This document shows, one piece after another, positions 8,360 to 9,731 of a DNA stretch of 9,731 bases. The number at the start of each line of letters is the position of its first letter. Within the stretch, counting starts at the first letter, position 1. The notes under the pieces are model-generated. The model saw only the letters and a list, made by a program, of their open reading frames with translations, searched no databases and had not been told where the DNA came from. This DNA comes from Planctomycetota bacterium (GTDB lineage: Bacteria > Planctomycetota > Phycisphaerae > UBA1845): assembly GCA_022561255.1 (NCBI GenBank), contig JADFRO010000086.1, positions 1 to 9,731 on the forward strand, written 5' to 3'. Position numbers and translations under genes: made by a program.

Positions 8360-9390
8360 CGGATGAGGATTTCGCGTACCGCGCGCTCCGCCTCCTTCAT
8401 CGCGTCGGCGACGGCGTCGAAGTTGACCTTCGATTCGGGTGGCCAAGTGACACCGAGCTGCCGGCGAAGCGACGCGCGGACGGGAATGTTGCGAGAGTCG
8501 CTTTCGGCGAGCATCCGTTCCACCTGCGACGAGACGAGGTAGTCCACAAGTTTCCTTGCTTCGCGTTGGTTGGGTCCGCCGCGCACCAGCGACACCGAAC
8601 AGGGGATCAGAAGCGTCCCGCCGTCGCCGAGGTCGAGATAGCGCAGGTCGAGCGACGCGCCGGCCCGCTGAGCGACCCATACGTCATCGGTGTCCGTTGC
8701 GGCGTATTTCACGCGTTTGGCGATCACGGCTCGAACGGCGGAACTGTTCCCGGCACTAATGAGGATCCCTCCGTCGTGGAGTCGCGTGAGAAATTGTCGA
8801 GCCCGCTGTGATCCCCAAAGTACGAACATCGCGGCCACGTGTCCCCGTGTGGTCCCGAAGAGCGGGTTGGCGATCGATGTTTGTGAGACGAAGGGTTCAT
8901 CTGCAAGCTGCTCCCAGTGCGTGGGGAGCTTATCGGTGTCGACGACGGTTGGATCGAACGCCAGAACGCGGGCGCGAGCAGCCAGCGCGGTCCAGTATCC
9001 GTCTGGATCTCGATACCGTTCGGGGATGTCCGCTGCGAGCGGCGACGCATACGGGGAGAGGAATCCGAGTTCTGCAAGACGGATTGTCTGGAACAGCTCG
9101 CTCGACCAGAACAGGTCGGCGCGAGGTCGCCCGGAGCGTGCCTCAGCGATGATCCGCTTTACCAAGCCGGTCGTCTTGCCGGCCTCGGAGTCGTAGATCA
9201 CGTCGAGCTTCACATCGTTTTCGCGCTCGTAACGCTTGAGGACGTGGAGAGCGAATGCTTCGTCGACGCTGCAGTAGACGACAATCCGTGAGCTTGCGCC
9301 TGGCTGTGGAGTGGGGGAGGGCTCGCACGCGATAACGAAGGGTAGGACGAGCGCGGCAGCCGGCAAACGGCTCCTGCGGAAGGTGGGCAT
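8356..9390 (-). CDS. Extracellular solute-binding lipoprotein, ferric-iron type (AfuA/FbpA-like)
   Basis: A 344-residue periplasmic binding protein that should deliver substrate to the permease encoded next. The N-terminus has arginines at 5, 6 and 8, a hydrophobic stretch (10-20) and a lipobox V-I-A-C, so C22 is probably lipidated. The mature part starts with IVVYCSVDEAFA (36-47), the typical first strand of the family, and has DLFWSSELF (92-100), TDTDDVW (232-238) and NIPVR (301-305), matching AfuA/FbpA-like proteins. I do not see the adjacent tyrosine pair that binds iron in classical FbpA, so the substrate (iron, another metal, or a small organic or phosphonate compound) is unsettled. The ATG at 9390 is preferred over a TTG at 9450 because GGAG lies 6 bases upstream and the signal sequence begins there. 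I found no convincing promoter or Fur-like box. Confidence 0.88.
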   Translation of the reverse strand: MPTFRRSRLPAAALVLPFVIACEPSPTPQPGASSRIVVYCSVDEAFALHVLKRYERENDVKLDVIYDSEAGKTTGLVKRIIAEARSGRPRADLFWSSELFQTIRLAELGFLSPYASPLAADIPERYRDPDGYWTALAARARVLAFDPTVVDTDKLPTHWEQLADEPFVSQTSIANPLFGTTRGHVAAMFVLWGSQRARQFLTRLHDGGILISAGNSSAVRAVIAKRVKYAATDTDDVWVAQRAGASLDLRYLDLGDGGTLLIPCSVSLVRGGPNQREARKLVDYLVSSQVERMLAESDSRNIPVRASLRRQLGVTWPPESKVNFDAVADAMKEAERAVREILIR

Positions 9391-9455
9391 CACGGTCTCC
9401 AGGCGTTCTCTCGACGGTTCACCGGGACTCGAAATGACCGCCGGGTGCAACGCCG

Positions 9456-9484
9456 TTGACGCTGTCGGGGAGCGGCGTTAGAGT
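9456..9484 (+). promoter_or_regulatory. Sigma-70-type promoter for tRNA-Glu
   Basis: TTGACG (9456-9461, 5 of 6) and TAGAGT (9479-9484, 4 of 6) are 17 bp apart. The predicted start is near 9491, about 43 nt upstream of the mature tRNA. A second -10-like TATATG (9521-9526) lies closer to the tRNA but has no matching -35 box. Confidence 0.5.
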
Positions 9485-9490
9485 TCCACG

Positions 9491-9520
9491 CCCGGTCGCC
9501 GACTCCCAGTCGGCGTCGGG
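9491..9520 (+). repeat. 30-bp imperfect palindrome in the tRNA-Glu leader
   Basis: CGCCGACT (9497-9504) and AGTCGGCG (9508-9515) form a perfect 8-bp inverted repeat around CCC. It is extended outward by CCCG (9491-9494) with CGGG (9517-9520) across a small 2x1 internal mismatch, giving 12 pairs in all. The left edge coincides with the predicted transcription start. No T run follows on either strand. It may be a 5' hairpin of the tRNA precursor or an operator. Confidence 0.6.
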
Positions 9521-9533
9521 TATATGCGTTCAA

Positions 9534-9606
9534 GCCCCCATCGTCTAGAGGCCTAGGACACCGGCTTTTCATGCCGGCAACAGGGGTTCGAGTCCCCTTG
9601 GGGGTA
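9534..9606 (+). tRNA. tRNA-Glu (anticodon UUC)
   Basis: A 73-base cloverleaf. The acceptor stem pairs GCCCCCA (9534-9540) with TGGGGGT (9599-9605), the outermost pair being G-U, with discriminator A9606. The D arm is GTCT/GGAC, the anticodon stem CCGGC/GCCGG with loop TTTTCAT (9566-9572), so the anticodon TTC is at 9568-9570. The T arm is AGGGG-TTCGAGT-CCCCT. It closely resembles other bacterial tRNA-Glu sequences. The 3' CCA is not encoded, so it must be added after transcription. Confidence 0.97.
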
Positions 9607-9607
9607 G

Positions 9608-9730
9608 TTCGGGCGTGGCGCAGATCGGGCGCCGCCTACGCTGCACCTCTTCGGCTACGACGACGTTGAACCGTTGCATACTCAGCCGGTCGGCGATGCG
9701 ATCTACGCGGAGTATAAGATTGCCGAGTTG
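9608..9730 (+). other. Open frame without a normal start codon, reaching the window edge
   Basis: After an in-frame TAG at 9605-9607 that overlaps the tRNA end, this frame stays open for 41 codons and has protein-like composition (for example LHLFGYDDVEPLH from 9641). It has no ATG or GTG; only CTG (9641) or TTG (9674) could start it, and neither has a ribosome site. A different frame could begin at GTG 9615 but reads poorly. It may be a gene fragment, the start of a gene with a rare initiation codon, or chance. Confidence 0.2.
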
Positions 9731-9731
9731 G

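Noticed and set aside
8360..8680. N-terminal extension of the permease frame to 8680
   Set aside because: The 107 extra residues are arginine-rich, overlap the binding-protein gene in another frame and precede a normal first membrane helix beginning at the ATGA-overlap start.
9391..9450. TTG start at 9450 for the binding protein
   Set aside because: The ATG at 9390 has a GGAG ribosome site and directly begins a canonical lipoprotein signal; the extra 20 residues are polar and would bury it.

Overview
The window looks like bacterial chromosome from a fairly high-GC organism. The best lineage clue is the ClpC protein: its N-domain and first ATPase domain read like the ClpC of Planctomycetota. 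That is recognition from memory, not a search, so the lineage is provisional. I see no transposase, integrase, CRISPR array or phage gene. Most of the DNA is ordinary housekeeping and transport; the less ordinary material is in the intergenic DNA.

Layout. The left two thirds is transcribed leftward (minus strand): clpC (6182 to 3669), then a promoter and a large membrane-anchored protein (3402 to 961), then an ABC ATPase of the CcmA/NosF type (937 to 2). The last two are 23 bp apart and probably form an operon that continues past the left edge, where an ABC-2 type permease would be expected. clpC has its own promoter (TTGATG-17 bp-TATAAT) and a 5' leader with several short hairpins.

The gap 6183-6671 holds the clpC control region and, on the plus strand, the approach to a 56-residue protein (6672-6842) whose upstream DNA carries a 20-bp-period tandem repeat and a strong hairpin. 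Convergent with this small gene is a two-gene minus-strand importer operon: a solute-binding lipoprotein (9390 to 8356) overlapping by ATGA a 12-helix fused permease (8359 to 6872). It resembles ferric-iron type (AfuA/FbpA-FbpB) importers, but no ATPase is encoded with it.

The right end carries a plus-strand tRNA-Glu(UUC) gene (9534-9606) with a good promoter (TTGACG-17 bp-TAGAGT). Its predicted 5' leader is almost entirely one 30-bp imperfect palindrome. The last 125 bases have an open plus-strand frame without a normal start codon.

How the parts relate: ClpC is a protein-quality-control ATPase. The exporter-like pair and the importer pair are independent membrane transport systems. Nothing in the sequence ties the three into one pathway. 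No clearly new system is evident; the best leads are the small protein with its structured upstream region, the large exporter-associated membrane protein, and the leader structures of clpC and the tRNA.
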